Shown: one piece after another, positions 12,060 to 23,836 of the stretch
Numbering within the stretch: position 1 is the first letter of the stretch
Layout of the letters: the number at the start of each line of letters is the position of its first letter
Source: Rugalucina vietnamica
Taxonomy: Eukaryota; Mollusca; Bivalvia; Lucinida; Lucinidae
Assembly: GCA_964017185.1 (NCBI GenBank)
Contig: OZ024873.1
Coordinates: 44,440,760-44,504,759 of the forward strand
Length of the DNA stretch: 64,000 nt
Direction of reading: 5' to 3'
The notes under the pieces: generated by a model
What the model was told of the DNA's origin: nothing
The model's input: only the letters and a program-made list of their open reading frames with translations
The model's database searches: none
Made by a program: the position numbers and the translations under genes

Positions 12060-13070
12060 ATCGCACCTGCTTATAGCAGGGTGCGATATAGGAGTTCAAA
12101 TTTCCGTCCGTACGTTCGTCCGTCCGTTCGTTCGTCCATCAACATTTACGTCGAAGTTTAGTTTTCTCGACATCAGTGATAGCTGTGTGTCTGAAACCTT
12201 GCATAGTAATTGTCCTTGACATACCATTTAAGCACGCACCTTGACCCAGTACCCTTGACCTATATTTCACGGTCCACTGACTTTGAAAATTTTTACGTCG
12301 AAGTTTGGTTTTCTCGACATCAGTGATAGCTGCGAGTTTGAAACCTTGCATAGTAATTGTCCTTGACATACCATTCAAGCACGCACCTTGACCCGCTGAC
12401 CTTGACCTATATTTCACGGTCCATTGACTTTGTTAATTTTTACATCGAAGTTTGGTTTTCTCTGCATGAGTAATAGCTGCAGTAATGAAACCTTGCATTG
12501 TAATTGTCCTTGCCATACCCTTCAAGCACGCACCTTGACCCGCTGACCTTGACCTATATTTCACGGTCCATTGACTTTGTTAATTTTTACGTCAAAGTTT
12601 GGTTTTCTCTGCATCAGTAATAGTTGCGGGCGTGAAACCTTGCATAGTAATTGTCCTTGACATACCCTTCAAACACGCACCTTGACCTGCTGACCTTGAC
12701 CTATATTTCACGGTCCATTGACTTTGTAAATTTTTACGTCAAAGTTTGGTTTTCTCTGCATCAGTAATAGCTGCGAGCGTGAAACCTTGCATAGTAACTG
12801 TCCTTGACATACCCTTCAAGCACGCACCTTGACCTACTGACCTTGACCTATATTTCACGGTCCATTGACTTTGTTGTATTTTTATGTCGAAGTTTTTTTT
12901 TTTTTCTGCATCAGTGTCCAGTGATAGCTGCGAGTGTGAAAGCTTGCATAGTAAATGTCCTTCACATACCCTTTCAGAACACACCTTAACCTGGTGCCCT
13001 GGACCTATATTTCACGTTTTTAGTTATTTTGCCCGATGCAGGTGCGATATCGTCCTCCGCGGAGTTCTTG
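12060..13070 (+). mobile_element. Pearl/HINE-like element, type B (B1), complete
   Basis: The 5' hairpin ATCGCACCTGC ... GCAGGGTGCGAT is followed by a GTCCGT-type microsatellite. The core is about six 147-bp monomers (CTTGACCTATATTTCACGG at 12254, 12401, 12548, 12695, 12842 and a diverged one near 12999). The 3' end GCAGGTGCGATA is complementary to the 5' end and is followed by the small hairpin CCTCCGCGGAG. Each monomer carries TGACCTTGACCT or a one-base variant. Inserted after a T-rich run. Confidence 0.8.
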
Positions 13071-13147
13071 TTTAGTAAACTAGTTAACATAGGAGTACTA
13101 AGTGATGTATGGATTTGTGCTTGTGCCTGATTGTACAATACATTTTT

Positions 13148-13180
13148 ATCGCACCTGCTTTTAGCAAGGTGCGATATAGG
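13148..13180 (+). mobile_element. Type B Pearl element (B2), 5' hairpin before the X2 insertion
   Basis: ATCGCACCTGC hairpin head ending GATATAGG. The same element resumes at 16953 after X2; ATATAGG is present on both sides as the 7-bp target duplication. Confidence 0.8.
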
Positions 13181-13580
13181 CAGTGCTTGCACTAACTTTT
13201 TGAATCAGGAAGTCATGACTTCCACCCTTTAAGATTTGGAAGTCACAGGCCCAAAATCTGGAAGTCAGAGATTACTTCCGGTGCCGCATGACAAGTGTAC
13301 ATGCACACATTTAATTATTTTGTCACTGCATCTATTAGACTTCCAAGGTGTATATTCTGTTGTGGTTCTATTTGTTTTATGTTTTGATGTCATTTTTGTA
13401 CTGTTTGCACCTTTGATGCATGTATTCATATGTTTAATTAAGTCTATGTAAGATTGTAATGAGTGGCCACCTTTAGGGAAATAGTCTCTTACTGTGCTCG
13501 GGGTATTCATTCTTTGTACCAGTATAGTTACAGCTAATGTCTTGATGCAGACTTTTAATAAAGTTGATGAATATGTGAAA

Positions 13581-13619
<39 letters not shown>

Positions 13620-13668
13620 TCTTTATTATTATATCTATTTTATTTTTATCATTATCTATATTATTTTT

Positions 13669-16098
13669 AGCTCGACTGCACGAAGTGCATAGAGCTATTG
13701 CAGTCACCCCGGTCGTCCACGTTCCCGTTCCCGTTCCCGTGCGCGTTCCCGTGCGCGTGCGCGTGCGCGTCTCACTTGCGTTAAAGTTTTCTAGAAGTCC
13801 ATATCTTGACAACCACTCATCAGAAAGCATTCATACTTGGACCATAGATACCCTGTAGGGTTAGCTTTCATTCCATGGCATCGGGCCCCTGGGTCCAGGC
13901 CAGGGGGTGGGGCTGGAGGTTAAAATCTAGAACACCTTCAAAAATGGCAATTCTTATGTTAAAGTTTTCTAGAAGTCCATATCTTGACAACCACTCATCA
14001 GAAAGTATTGATACTTGGGCCATTGACACCCTGTAGGGTCGGCTTTCATTCCATGGCATCAGATATTTGGGTCCATGCCAGGGGGTGGGGCTAGAGGTTA
14101 AAATCTAGAACACCATTAATAATAATGGCTTTTCTGTGATATAGTATTCTAGAAGTCTATATCTTGAAAACTTTTTATCAGAGGGCTTTCATACTCGGAC
14201 CATAGGTACCCTGTAGGGTTGAGTTTCATTCCATGGCATCGGGTCCCTGGGTCCATGCCTGTGGGGTGGGGCTGGAGGTTAAAAGCTAGAACACTAAAAA
14301 ATAGATGTACTGCTGTGTAACTTTAACAAGGAGGCATATCTTGACAACAACTTATCATAAAGCATTCATACTTCATACACTTAAGGTTCCATGACATCGG
14401 ACCTCTGGGTCGGAGTCAGGGGGCGGGGCTAGAGGTCAAAATCTAGAACTCCTCGATTTTTTTTTTCTTTTTATTTCTTAATAGAAACAACTTAGGAGGA
14501 TGGTTGGTTATTCATCTTTTGACTTTGTGACACTGACTTGTGTGTCATGACGGTAAGGGTCGGTTGACCTACTTTCCATGGTTCAGTGATTTTGCCTTAA
14601 GTATATCTTGACACTCAATTAGTATATTTTCTTACTTCTTTCAGATTATGAGTTAGTACGACCAGGCCTTTGACCCCAATATACTTATAGGTCACTGTGA
14701 CCTAATTTCACGGTTCAGTGATTTTGCCTTATATCTTGACACTCAATTAGTATATTTTCATACGTTTTTCAGATTATGAGTGAGTATGACCAGACCTTTG
14801 ACCCCATTATACTTATAGGTCACTGTGACCTAATTTCACGGTTCAGTGATTTTGCCTTATATCTCGGTACTCAAATGGTTTATGAACAAACTTCTTTCAA
14901 AGTATGTTTGCGTATGACAAGACCTTTGACCCTGAAGTAGTCCTAGGTCACTGTGACCTAATTTCACGGTTCAGTGATTTTGCCTTATATCTTGACACTC
15001 GATTAGTATATTTTCATACTTTTTTCAGATTATGAGTGAGTATGACCAGAGCTTTGACCCCAATATACTTACAGGTCACTGTGACCTAATTTCACGCTTC
15101 AGTGATTTTTGCCTTATATCTCGGTACTCAAATGGTTTATGAACAAACTTCTTTCAAAGTATGTTTGCGTATGACAAGACCTTTGACCCTGACGTAGTCC
15201 TAGGTCACTGTGACCTAATTTCACGGTTCAGTGATTTTGCCTTTTATCTTGACACTCAATTAGTATATTTTCATACTTTTTTCAGATTATGAGTGAGTAT
15301 GACCAGACCTTTGACCCCAATATACTTATAGGTCACTGTGACCTAATTTCACGGTTCAGTGACTTTGCCTTATATCTCGGCACTCAAGTGGTTTATGAAC
15401 AAACTTCTTTCACACTATGTTTGCGTATGACAAGACCTTTGACCCTAAAGTAGTCCTAGGTCAATAATTTCACGGTTCAGTGATTTTCCTTTATATCTCG
15501 GCACTCAATTGGTATATGAACATACTTATTTCACGATAGGTATGAGTATGACAAGACCTTTGACCATAAAGTAGTCCTGGGTCACTGTGACCTAATTTCA
15601 TGGTTCAGTGATTTTGCCTTATATCTCAACACTCAGTTGGTATTTTTTCATACTTCTTTCTGATTATGAATGAGTATGACCACACCTTTAACCCAAACAT
15701 ACTTATAGGTCAATATGACCTAATTTCATGGTTCAGTGATTTTGCTTTATATCTCAACACTGAATGGGTATATGATCATTTTTCTTTCACATTATGAGTA
15801 AGTATCACTAGACCTTTGACCCTGCAATACTTATAGGTCAGTGTGACCTTTTTTCACGGTTCAGTGATTTTGCCTTGTGTCTTGGCACTCAGTTGGTATA
15901 TGAACACACTTCTTTCACAATATGAGTGAGACCTTTAAATCTTAGGTAGTTATAGTTAACTTTCATGGTTGTGATTTTGCCTTATTGCATCAAGGCAAAA
16001 AGATGTGAGCATAATGCTTTGGGTTACTGGTCGGGTTTGGCCTTATGCTTGACAAAGGTCAGAAGCAGTCGAGCACGCTGTCCTGCGACAGCTCTTAT
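13669..16098 (+). mobile_element. Pearl/HINE-like element, type C (C1), complete
   Basis: The 5' hairpin AGCTCGACTGCACGAAGTGC...GAGCT is followed by a GTTCCC/GCGCGT-rich microsatellite-like tract. The core has two different arrays: four ~179-bp monomers (13770-14450, CCATGGCATC at 13874, 14053, 14232 and a diverged unit near 14390) and an array of 128-bp monomers (14560-15950). The 3' end is GAGCACGCTGTCCTGCGACAGCTC. Inserted in T-rich DNA of X2. The second type C copy (43615-45568) keeps the ends but has mostly different core monomers. Confidence 0.75.
14560..15950 (+). repeat. Array D: 128-bp monomers with palindromic AGGTCAnnnTGACCT
   Basis: AGGTCA-CTG-TGACCT starts at 14689, 14817, 14945, 15073, 15202 and 15330; AGGTCA-ATA-TGACCT at 15707; AGGTCA-GTG-TGACCT at 15834. 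Near 15580 one base differs, and near 15458 the right half is lost. Spacing is 128 or 129 bp in the perfect part. Each site is followed by AATTTCACGGTTCAGTGATTTTGCC-like sequence, which is also recognisable in B and C2 monomers. Confidence 0.92.
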
Positions 16099-16368
16099 TT
16101 GTCTTAATTATTATCAGTATATAGAAATCTATATTTTATTTTTATTTACATTATTATTAGTATTGTTATTGTCTGGTCAAGGTATTGAGTTACCTCTCTT
16201 GGATATTTTTTATTGAACCAAAAAAAGTAAAAGAAAAAAAAATGAATAAAATTAATAAATTAAAAAAAGAATAATAATAATAATAAAAAATGCTAAGAAA
16301 AAATCCACCAAAACTTGTCTTTCATATATCCCCATGTGACAATAAGTAAAGTGGGAAATAGACTTAAG

Positions 16369-16402
<34 letters not shown>

Positions 16403-16952
16403 CAAAGTTGAAATATTTAAAGAAATGTGTATTGATTAACGCTTGTGAATATTGATATTGCAACCTCCAATGCTTGCAGTGGACTATTCCAGTTTTATCC
16501 AATATTAATGGATGAGTCTACCTATAGGACTCACGGCTTATCAGTTACTAGCATCTAGTAAAATTACAACATGAAGTATAGGGAAAATCCCGCCCACTTT
16601 TGCAAACTCTTGGCGTGAGTCACTATGGTAAGTCCAAACTAATGCATAGCGGTAAATATTGATCACACTTGACCTTGATCTGTTTATTGTTTTGACACAA
16701 AATACTCTACTCAACACTTAAAGAGACACCTTTACACCCTGAAGGCATGGTCTGCTGTCACTAATCCCTAGATAAACAGTTTTAAGATGGTTTTCAATAC
16801 ACTGAAATAGGTAAATTTTCATCTCATGCCTTGCTGCAGGGCGTAGGAGGATTTTTGTGGAAGTCAAATGACGTCTGCTGTGTCATTTTTCGACGTACGG
16901 GACTCATTTCAAGGCGTAAAAACGCCCAAAACGTCCACTAGTGCAAGCACTG

Positions 16953-17838
16953 ATATAGGAGTTCAAATTTCTGTCCGTTCGTCCGTCCGTCCGTCAACAT
17001 TTATGTCGAAGATTGGTTTTCTCGACATCAAAGATAGCTGTGAGTCTGAAACCTTGCATGCTAATTCTCCTTGACATACTCTTCAAGCACGCACCTTAAC
17101 CTGGTGCCCTTGACCTATATTTCATGGTCCACTGACTTTGAAAAATTTTACGTCGAAGTTTGGCTTTCTCGACATCAAAGATAGCTGTGAGTCTGAAACC
17201 TTGCATGCTAATTCTCCTTGACATACTCTTCAAGCACGCACCTGAACCTGGTGCCCTTGACCTATATTTTACGGTCCACTGACTTTGATGAAAATTTTTA
17301 CGTCGAAGTTTGGTTTTCTCGACATCAAAGATAGCTGTGAGTCTGAAACCTTGCATGCTAATTCTCCTTGATATACTCTTCAAGCACGCACCTTAACCTG
17401 GTGCCCTTGACCTATATTTCACGGTCCACTGACTTTGAAAATTTTTACGTCGAAGTTTGGTTTTCTCAACATCAGAGACAGCTGCAAGTCTGAAACCTTG
17501 AATGCTAATTCTCCTTGACATACTCTTCAAGCACGCACCTTAACCTGGTGCCCTTGACCTATATTTCACGGTCCACTGACTTTGAAAATTTTTACGTCGA
17601 AGTTTGGTTTTCTCGACATCAAAGATAGCTGCGAGTCTGAAACCTTGCATACTTATTCTACTTGACATACTCTTCAAGCACGCACCTTAACCTGGTGCCC
17701 TTGACCTATATTTCACGGTCCACTGACTTTGAAAATTTTTACATCAAAGTTTGGTTTTCTCAACATCAGAGACAGCTGCAAGTCTGAAACCTTGCATACT
17801 CATTCTTCTTGAATGAGTACGCAAGGATGCACCTTAAC
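16953..17838 (+). mobile_element. Type B Pearl element (B2), remainder after X2, 3' truncated
   Basis: Continues with a GTCCGTCCGTC microsatellite and about five monomers (CTTGACCTATATTTCACGG near 17109, 17256, 17406, 17553 and 17700; spacing 147-150 bp). The 3' hairpin seen in B1 is missing. Here most units read CCCTTGACCT, so the second half-site is weakened. Confidence 0.8.
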
Positions 17839-18575
17839 CTGGTTCCCTAATGGCCAAGGCAGTTTCTACATGTTTGGGTGTTATTGTAAATAAATGATTA
17901 AGTTAAACATATTTCAAATTAATATATGGAAAGAAACTGAAGGGATTGGCACCCCTTGCCTCCCCAGCTGAATCTTCTTTTTCAGGAATTAACAAATTAT
18001 AACATTGACATGGTTTTATGTTAGTCATGCAATCCATGCTGATCAAAAAAATAAAATGATAAATAGATAACATCAAAATCTCAGTAGGAAAATATCGATA
18101 TAATATATAATTTGTTTTAAATTTTCATCTGTTCATTTGTATACTTTGACATTGTCAACATTCAGACACTCGCATCATATCAGAATGGTTTATGAAGTGC
18201 ATATTGTTCAGCATATTTTAGGTGGTTGCATGATAAAGTGTTGTAATTGATATTAGCGGGGGGTAACTGCTCTTTTGAAATTAAACTACTATGTCTAACC
18301 TGTATTTTTTTTGTCTGCCTTTCTTTGTACAGTATAAAACAAGAAATTATTTTTTTAACTTTTAAGCAGCTGTATATATTCTGCTACTTAACATTTTTTT
18401 AATATTATTATTTATCGTTTTTTACAAATGCCTCTTTAAAATATTCATATGATTATTCAAAAAATGTAAATTAACAAAGAGTTGTCTCTCATGAATGGGA
18501 ATTCCTTTTCAGTTCTATATCATTACTCTATGCAAAGACATAGTATTAATAATAAATCAATAAACATTTAACACA
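17839..18575. other. AT-rich spacer upstream of the zinc-finger ORF
   Basis: No gene, RNA or repeat recognised. Confidence 0.5.
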
Positions 18576-19256
18576 ATGGAGTGTGTTCACTGCAGAAGAC
18601 AGTATAAAACCAAAAGAGGCTTGTCAGGACACAAGTGTACTTTTTGCCAAACCTGTAAGGTGAAGTATCGAAATGTTCAAGAACTTTCCAAACACAAATG
18701 TATTAATGTTTCTTGTGTTAGTAATGAATCACAAGATAAACAACCATTACATAATCAGACAGAAAGCAAAGATGTGATTTGTGAATTATGTGGATGACAT
18801 TTTAAATTAAAAAGTGAGAAAACCCTGAAAGCACATAAGTGTTCACATTGTAAAACATGTGGAAAGACTTTTAGTGACCATAGAAGATACAGTGAACACA
18901 AGTGTAATAATGTGACAAATCAGATTTCACATGAGGATAAAGGTCAGGGCTTTTTCTCTATACAAAACTGGGTCCGGTTTCCGGTACCAAATTTTTTCCC
19001 AATTGGCTGAAAAAATTCCCAATTGACGTGGAACATTCCCAATTAGCAGAAAAATCCCAATTTAAAAGGTAAACTTTCCCAATTTTGTTAAAAAATGCAC
19101 TATTTTTTCCCAAAATTGTCATATTTTTTCCCAAAATCACAATTTTTTTTTCCCAATTTCATCGGTACTAAAAATTTCCCCAAAAGGTCAGAAAAAGCCC
19201 TGAAGGTAATCATAAAGCCAACAGAAATTTCTGCATGAATGAGACCAGTATAAATG
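18576..19256 (+). pseudogene. Zinc-finger ORF, broken by one stop and by MITE M
   Basis: From ATG at 18576 the frame encodes a cysteine/histidine-rich protein with four finger-like units spaced C-x2-C ... H-x-C: CVHC...HKC, CQTC...HKC, CELC...HKC, CKTC...HKC. An in-frame TGA lies at 18795-18797, inside the third unit, and the frame continues past it to 18944. There a 258-bp MITE is inserted; after it the same frame runs from 19208 to a stop near 19254. The finger pattern suggests a nucleic-acid-binding protein, but I do not recognise the family. It may be a dead retrocopy, the last exon of a decayed gene, or a domesticated transposon piece. Confidence 0.55.
18945..19202. mobile_element. hAT-like MITE M (258 bp)
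   Basis: Perfect 13-bp inverted ends CAGGGCTTTTTCT / AGAAAAAGCCCTG with a 5-bp duplication AAGGT (18940-18944, 19203-19207). The interior is full of CCCAATT and CCAATTGG motifs. It interrupts the zinc-finger ORF. Confidence 0.88.
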
Positions 19257-19459
19257 CTCAAATATGACTCATGTTTCTGATAAGAAATTTCTCTATATAT
19301 CAAATACATTGTACCAGGGATCTTCAAAAAATATTACAAGTATTTCAAAAAGGCACAATTAGGCAATGATCAAGATATGTTTTCTAAATATATGTAACAT
19401 GAAATACTATTAAAGATGTGGCAAGAACACAAGTTTTGTGTTTTGTATTTAACCCTTCA

Positions 19460-19665
19460 CAGAGTTCTCACTAGGATTTTGAAAACAGGATTCTATGAAT
19501 CCATCACTGGAAAAAGTTGGAGTCAGAAATGAAAACTTGGAGTTTGACCAAGAAAACTTGGAGTTTTACCTTATAAATATATTTCAATAACTTTTTTCTC
19601 ACCCACTAGGATTCCACCTAAAATTTATACATCCTGTAAACAAAACAAAAAAAAAAAAAAAAAAA

Positions 19666-19702
<37 letters not shown>

Positions 19703-20599
19703 AGCCAATACTTGTTTTTCCAGACGTCGCAAAATAATTGATAAGATTCTGTCAACTTTACTGAAGTTGAAGCAGCCAAAATTTATAAATGAGTGTTTTT
19801 TATCACACATGAAGGCAATTCAGGCCAATACCGATGCCAGAGACTGCTCTATAAAAAATATGCCTGTGTTATAAGGGGACAGATGTAATGTCATAAGTTT
19901 TCGTGGCGGTAGAAAGGTGGGTTTTTTTCTCTTCTTTTCTGCCAATTTCTCATTCGGAATTTCTTAAAGGCAACTGAAATTGTGATACATTCTCTCATTC
20001 AGAGAATTTCTATGCAAATAGGGTTGGAAATGAATGAAAAAAAAAAAACAAATCGCACCAGAAAATGATCTCTCCATTGTGTACATTGTTCCGATTCCGT
20101 AGCGAGTTTTCATACCGAAATTACGACGACCATAAAGATCTGCGAACACTTTCTTCAATGATCGCTATTAATATTTTTCAACAAAATCTTGTTTTCCTAT
20201 CATCCCTGTGTGTAGATAAGGACCTGACAATAAACATCCATTGAATCGACACAAATTTGTGATCCGTGAAAATTGACCTGTCAATCTCCATCAACAAAAA
20301 CTTGATTGTCAGTTTACTGCGCTCTGATTGGATAAGGGCACAATTAGTTCACGCCTACTTGCTTCCCTCCATCAGTGGCACGTGTCAGTCACTTGCTTGA
20401 TCTTTGAACAATGTCTTGCGGCTATTCTGCCTTGATCTTTCCGCTGTAGCTCATTTTTTCACGTAATTTATGGAAAGTTTTGGACGCGTCACCAGAAAAA
20501 AACATGGCGTAAGCGAGAATCCATGGCAGTGAATTTTAGGCGTACGAAACGAAAAACACGCGTAAAAATACGCCCAGATTGGAGTTATCGAGAACTCTG
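19460..20599. mobile_element. hAT-like non-autonomous element L, copy 2
   Basis: 1140 bp, nearly identical to 160-1318, same CAGAGTTCTC / GAGAACTCTG ends. CCTTCA is on both sides (19454-19459, 20600-20605). Differences from copy 1 are few and include a shorter A-run/T-run. High identity implies recent movement or gene conversion. It abuts the truncated A2 element. Confidence 0.85.
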
Positions 20600-21728
20600 C
20601 CTTCAAAAATCTTCTTCTCCAGAACCAGTCGACAGATTTCAACGAAACTTGGCATGAAGCATCGGTGCCTCAAGCACTACAATGTACACATAAATCATGA
20701 CCCTGTGATGACCTTGACCTATTTTACGGCAAGGTCAACATGGGTCGCCAATGCATTTGAATGGGGAAAACTTTTAAAATGTCATTTAAAGTGAAAGTCT
20801 TGCAGGAAATGGGCAGTAGGACTGAATATTAATGATTCTGAAAAAAAAATTGGACCCCAGGCGCTCATATGCCCCCACCCCGGGGCAATATACATGTATA
20901 TTAGTAATTACCATAATATTCAAACATCATCTCTTCTGAAACCGCTTGGCACATCAAAGCCAAATTTTATGTGAAGGTGAAGCACCAATGGCTAAAGTAC
21001 TACAATGTGTAAATAAATCATGACCCTGTGGTGACCTTGACCTATTTTACGACAAGGTCAACATAGGTCGCCTATGCATTTGAATGGGGAAAACTTTTAA
21101 AAAGTCATTTGCAGGAAATGGGTAGTAGGACTGAATATTAATGATTCTGAAAAAAGATTGGACCCAAGAGCTTATATGGCCCCACCCCCGGACAATATAC
21201 ATGCATATTACCATAATATTCAAACATCTTGTCCTCTGAAACCGCTCGGCCAATTACAGCCAAACTTTATGTGAAGCATCCATAGGATAGGGCAGCCAAT
21301 GTGTATACTAATAATAAAGGTCACATGACCAAGATGGCCGCCATGCCCATATATGGTAAAAACCCTTCAAAAATCTTCTTCTCTGAAACCAATAGACTGA
21401 TTTCAAGAGGACTTGGCGTGAAGCATCGATGGCTAAAGTACTCCAATGTTTATATAAATCATGACCCTGTGATGACCTTGACCAAGTTTATGGCCAACAT
21501 GGGTTGCTTATGCATTTGAATGGGGAAAATTTTTAAAAATGTCATTTCAAGGGAAAAGCCAGCAGGAAAATGGCAAATGGACAGAATATTGATTATTCTG
21601 AAAAAAGAAAATGGCCCAAAGGCTTCATTTGCCCCTGCACTGGGGTTAAATACCATAATATTCAAACATGTTTATTGGTATATGCAGCAAATCTCAGGTG
21701 AGCGTTTACAGGACCATTGGTCCTCTGG
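20600..21728 (+). mobile_element. Type A Pearl element (A2), 5' truncated
   Basis: Starts inside a monomer (CTTCAAAAATCTTCTTCTCC) right at the end of L copy 2 and runs through about 2.5 monomers (conserved block near 21318) to the normal 3' end CTCAGGTGAGC plus the AGGACCATTGGTCCT hairpin. Confidence 0.8.
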
Positions 21729-22580
21729 TATACATGTATATTACCATTCTAGTCAAACAAGTTTATTGTTATATATCTCAGGTCTCAGGTGAGCGTTTAC
21801 AGGACCATTAAGCCAAAGGCTCAAAAGGTGAGCTTCTAGGATGGCCATGCTCTGGCGTCCGTCCTCGTCCGTCCACAATTTCAAAGATCTCCTCTGAAAC
21901 CGCTTGGCCAATCAAAGCCAAACTTCATGTTGAGCATTCTTAGGAAGGGAGAATGAAAGTTTATATAAATGGCTAAGGTCACATGACCAAGATGACCACC
22001 ATGTCTATAAATAGCAAAAACCTTAAAAAATCTTCTTCTCCAGAACCAGAAGACCAATGATTATAAAACTTGGCATGAAGCATCAGGGAGAGGAGCTCTA
22101 CAAAGTTTGTATAAATCATGACTTTGGGATGACCATGACCTAGTCTATGGCAAGGCCTACATAGGTTTCCCATGCAGATGAATGTTGAAAATTAGTAAGA
22201 TGTAATTAAATGGGGGGTAACTTGCTGGGAGTATGCTAATGGACAGAAGATTCTTCTCGTAAACCGTTTAGCCAATCAAAGCCAAACTTTATGTGGAGCA
22301 TCGTTAGGAAAGGGGAATGAAAGTTAATATAAATGGTGCAGGTCACATGACCAAGATGGCCACCATGGCTATAAATAGCAAAAACCTTTATAATTTTTTT
22401 TCTTTAGAACCGGAAGACCTATGATTTTGAAACTTTGTCTGAAGCATCAGTGAGTGGAGCTCTACAAAGTTTGAATAAATCATGACCCCTGAATGACCTT
22501 GACCTATTTTATGGCAAGATCAGCTGAGGTCGCCTATCCCAGATCTCAGGTGAGCGTTTACAGGACCATTGGTCTTCTGG
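21729..22580 (+). mobile_element. Type A Pearl elements: 3' fragment, then A3
   Basis: 21729-21809 is a second A 3' end whose terminal hairpin is cut at GGACCATT. It is joined to a degenerate A head (GGCTCAAAAGGTGAGC, 21817) with a GTCCGTCC tract, two diverged monomers (blocks near 21980 and 22340) and a full 3' end at 22580. Confidence 0.75.
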
Positions 22581-23012
22581 TTGTTGTTTTCTGCTTGTAC
22601 AGACACCAGGCTAACGATTGATGCTGCTTATTTTTAAATCGAAATAAATCAAACATATAAACGTCAGAACAAAAACGTGATCAAATCCTGTTTATGGCAA
22701 ATCATTATGAGGGACATAAAATATACTTTCAAAAATATCCTTACATGGGCACTGTAGAAGAAAACGAGGATGTAAATTGTTGCGTTTCTTTTGCTTTTAA
22801 GTATATTAATCAAACATGTGTCCCTATTTCGGAGAGACCTCACTGTTGTCTTCCTATATATATTTGGAATTTCAGATCTCCCTATCAAAAAGCACAGTCA
22901 TAGGACATAGGTTTCTTAACTTTACAACAGTAAAGAATTGAAGTCTTATTTTTTTTGCATAAAATTTGCATATTTCTTATTTTGTTCTTTCTCACTACTA
23001 CCATCTTTCTGT
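22581..23012. other. Spacer, no gene recognised
   Basis: AT-rich. Overlapping 70-codon frames on both strands around 22664-22903 have no recognisable domain. Confidence 0.45.
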
Positions 23013-23214
23013 TAGTGTTGTTCGATTATAAAATTTTCATAATCATCGAAAATAGTCGATCAATCATCGATTATAATAAAAATTCGGAATGTCATAGTGC
23101 TTGGAAAGTATCTGGGCTTGAAACCAAGACTTTAATAAAGAATTGGTTAGATTGTTTGGTCTAGTTCTTAGAAAAAATTATATCTCTGAAAATACAAAGT
23201 TAAATCACATTTAA

Positions 23215-23800
23215 GGCAGCCCCCGTGGCCGAGCGGTTAAGAGCGCTGTTTTTTAATCACTCGATCATCTCACCGCTGTGTCTGGTGTGGCTTCGAACTC
23301 CGCTCTGGCCACATGTGAGACAAGCCAAGTTCTGCTTGCGGGTGTGCCAAGTGTTTTTTCTCAGGGTTCTCCCGTTTTAGTCCCACCTACTGATTGGCCT
23401 GTTTCTTATGAGCTGAAATAACTGGAAAGGGATGTAATAATAATAATAATAATCTCTATATTTATAGAGGATAACGTATTTAGCACAACGGCCAGTCTTC
23501 CATACGGTCCTCTAGTGAATACAGACATTGATTATTTTCTGACCTTTTTTGTTATTATTCGGACTTTTTTCATATTAGACATGCGATGCTAGTGATGCTA
23601 TATATTTTGTTTTGAGAGAAGAGAAGCCAGTGCTTGCCTTATAATGCTGAGCGCCAAGCAAGGTAGCCACTGGTACCATTTTTAAAGTCTTTGGTATGAC
23701 CCAGCCCGGGATCGAACCCACGACCTTCCCTCTCCTGAAGCGGACGCTCTAACCATTACGCTATCGGAATCGGTAAAACTGAATCAAAAAAAAAAAAAAA
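23215..23800. mobile_element. Composite tRNA-SINE insertion with one 13-bp target duplication
   Basis: AAATCACATTTAA occurs at 23202-23214 and 23801-23813, exactly bounding the insert. The insert begins with a + strand tRNA-like head (box A-like TGGCCGAGCGGTTAAG near 23226, box B-like GGCTTCGAACTCC near 23290) ending in a TAA repeat near 23440. It then contains a minus-strand tRNA-like SINE (box B complement GGGATCGAACCC near 23707, box A complement CTCTAACCATTACGC near 23747) and ends in an A run (about 23786-23803). Two SINE units in opposite orientation share a single duplication. Confidence 0.75.
23470..23772 (-). mobile_element. tRNA-derived SINE family S2, copy 1
   Basis: Minus-strand head starting near 23772 with GCGTAATGGTTAGAG and GGGTTCGATCCC, then a body containing TACCTTGCTTGGCGCTC. 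The same head and body occur at 42351-42665 and 54668-55068. Real tRNA genes are excluded because of the long conserved body. Confidence 0.7.
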
Positions 23801-23836
23801 AAATCACATTTAACATTTTGTCTTGAAATGCTTATT

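Larger units (their letters stand above)
13181..16952. mobile_element. TIR element X, copy 2 (inverse to copy 1), split by C1
   Basis: Ends CAGTGCTTGCACTA (13181) and TAGTGCAAGCACTG (16952), with duplicated ATATAGG at 13174-13180 and 16953-16959. Left part 13181-13668 matches copy 1 right arm reversed; right part 16100-16952 matches copy 1 left arm reversed. An (ATT)n tract at about 13580-13618 precedes nested element C1. Confidence 0.85.

Noticed and set aside
14560-15950. CRISPR array
   Set aside because: 128-bp monomers are contiguous and homologous throughout, with no short repeat/unique spacer pattern, and the context is animal intron.
23215-23772. tRNA genes
   Set aside because: Box A and B motifs are present but acceptor stems do not pair and long conserved bodies follow; these are SINE heads.
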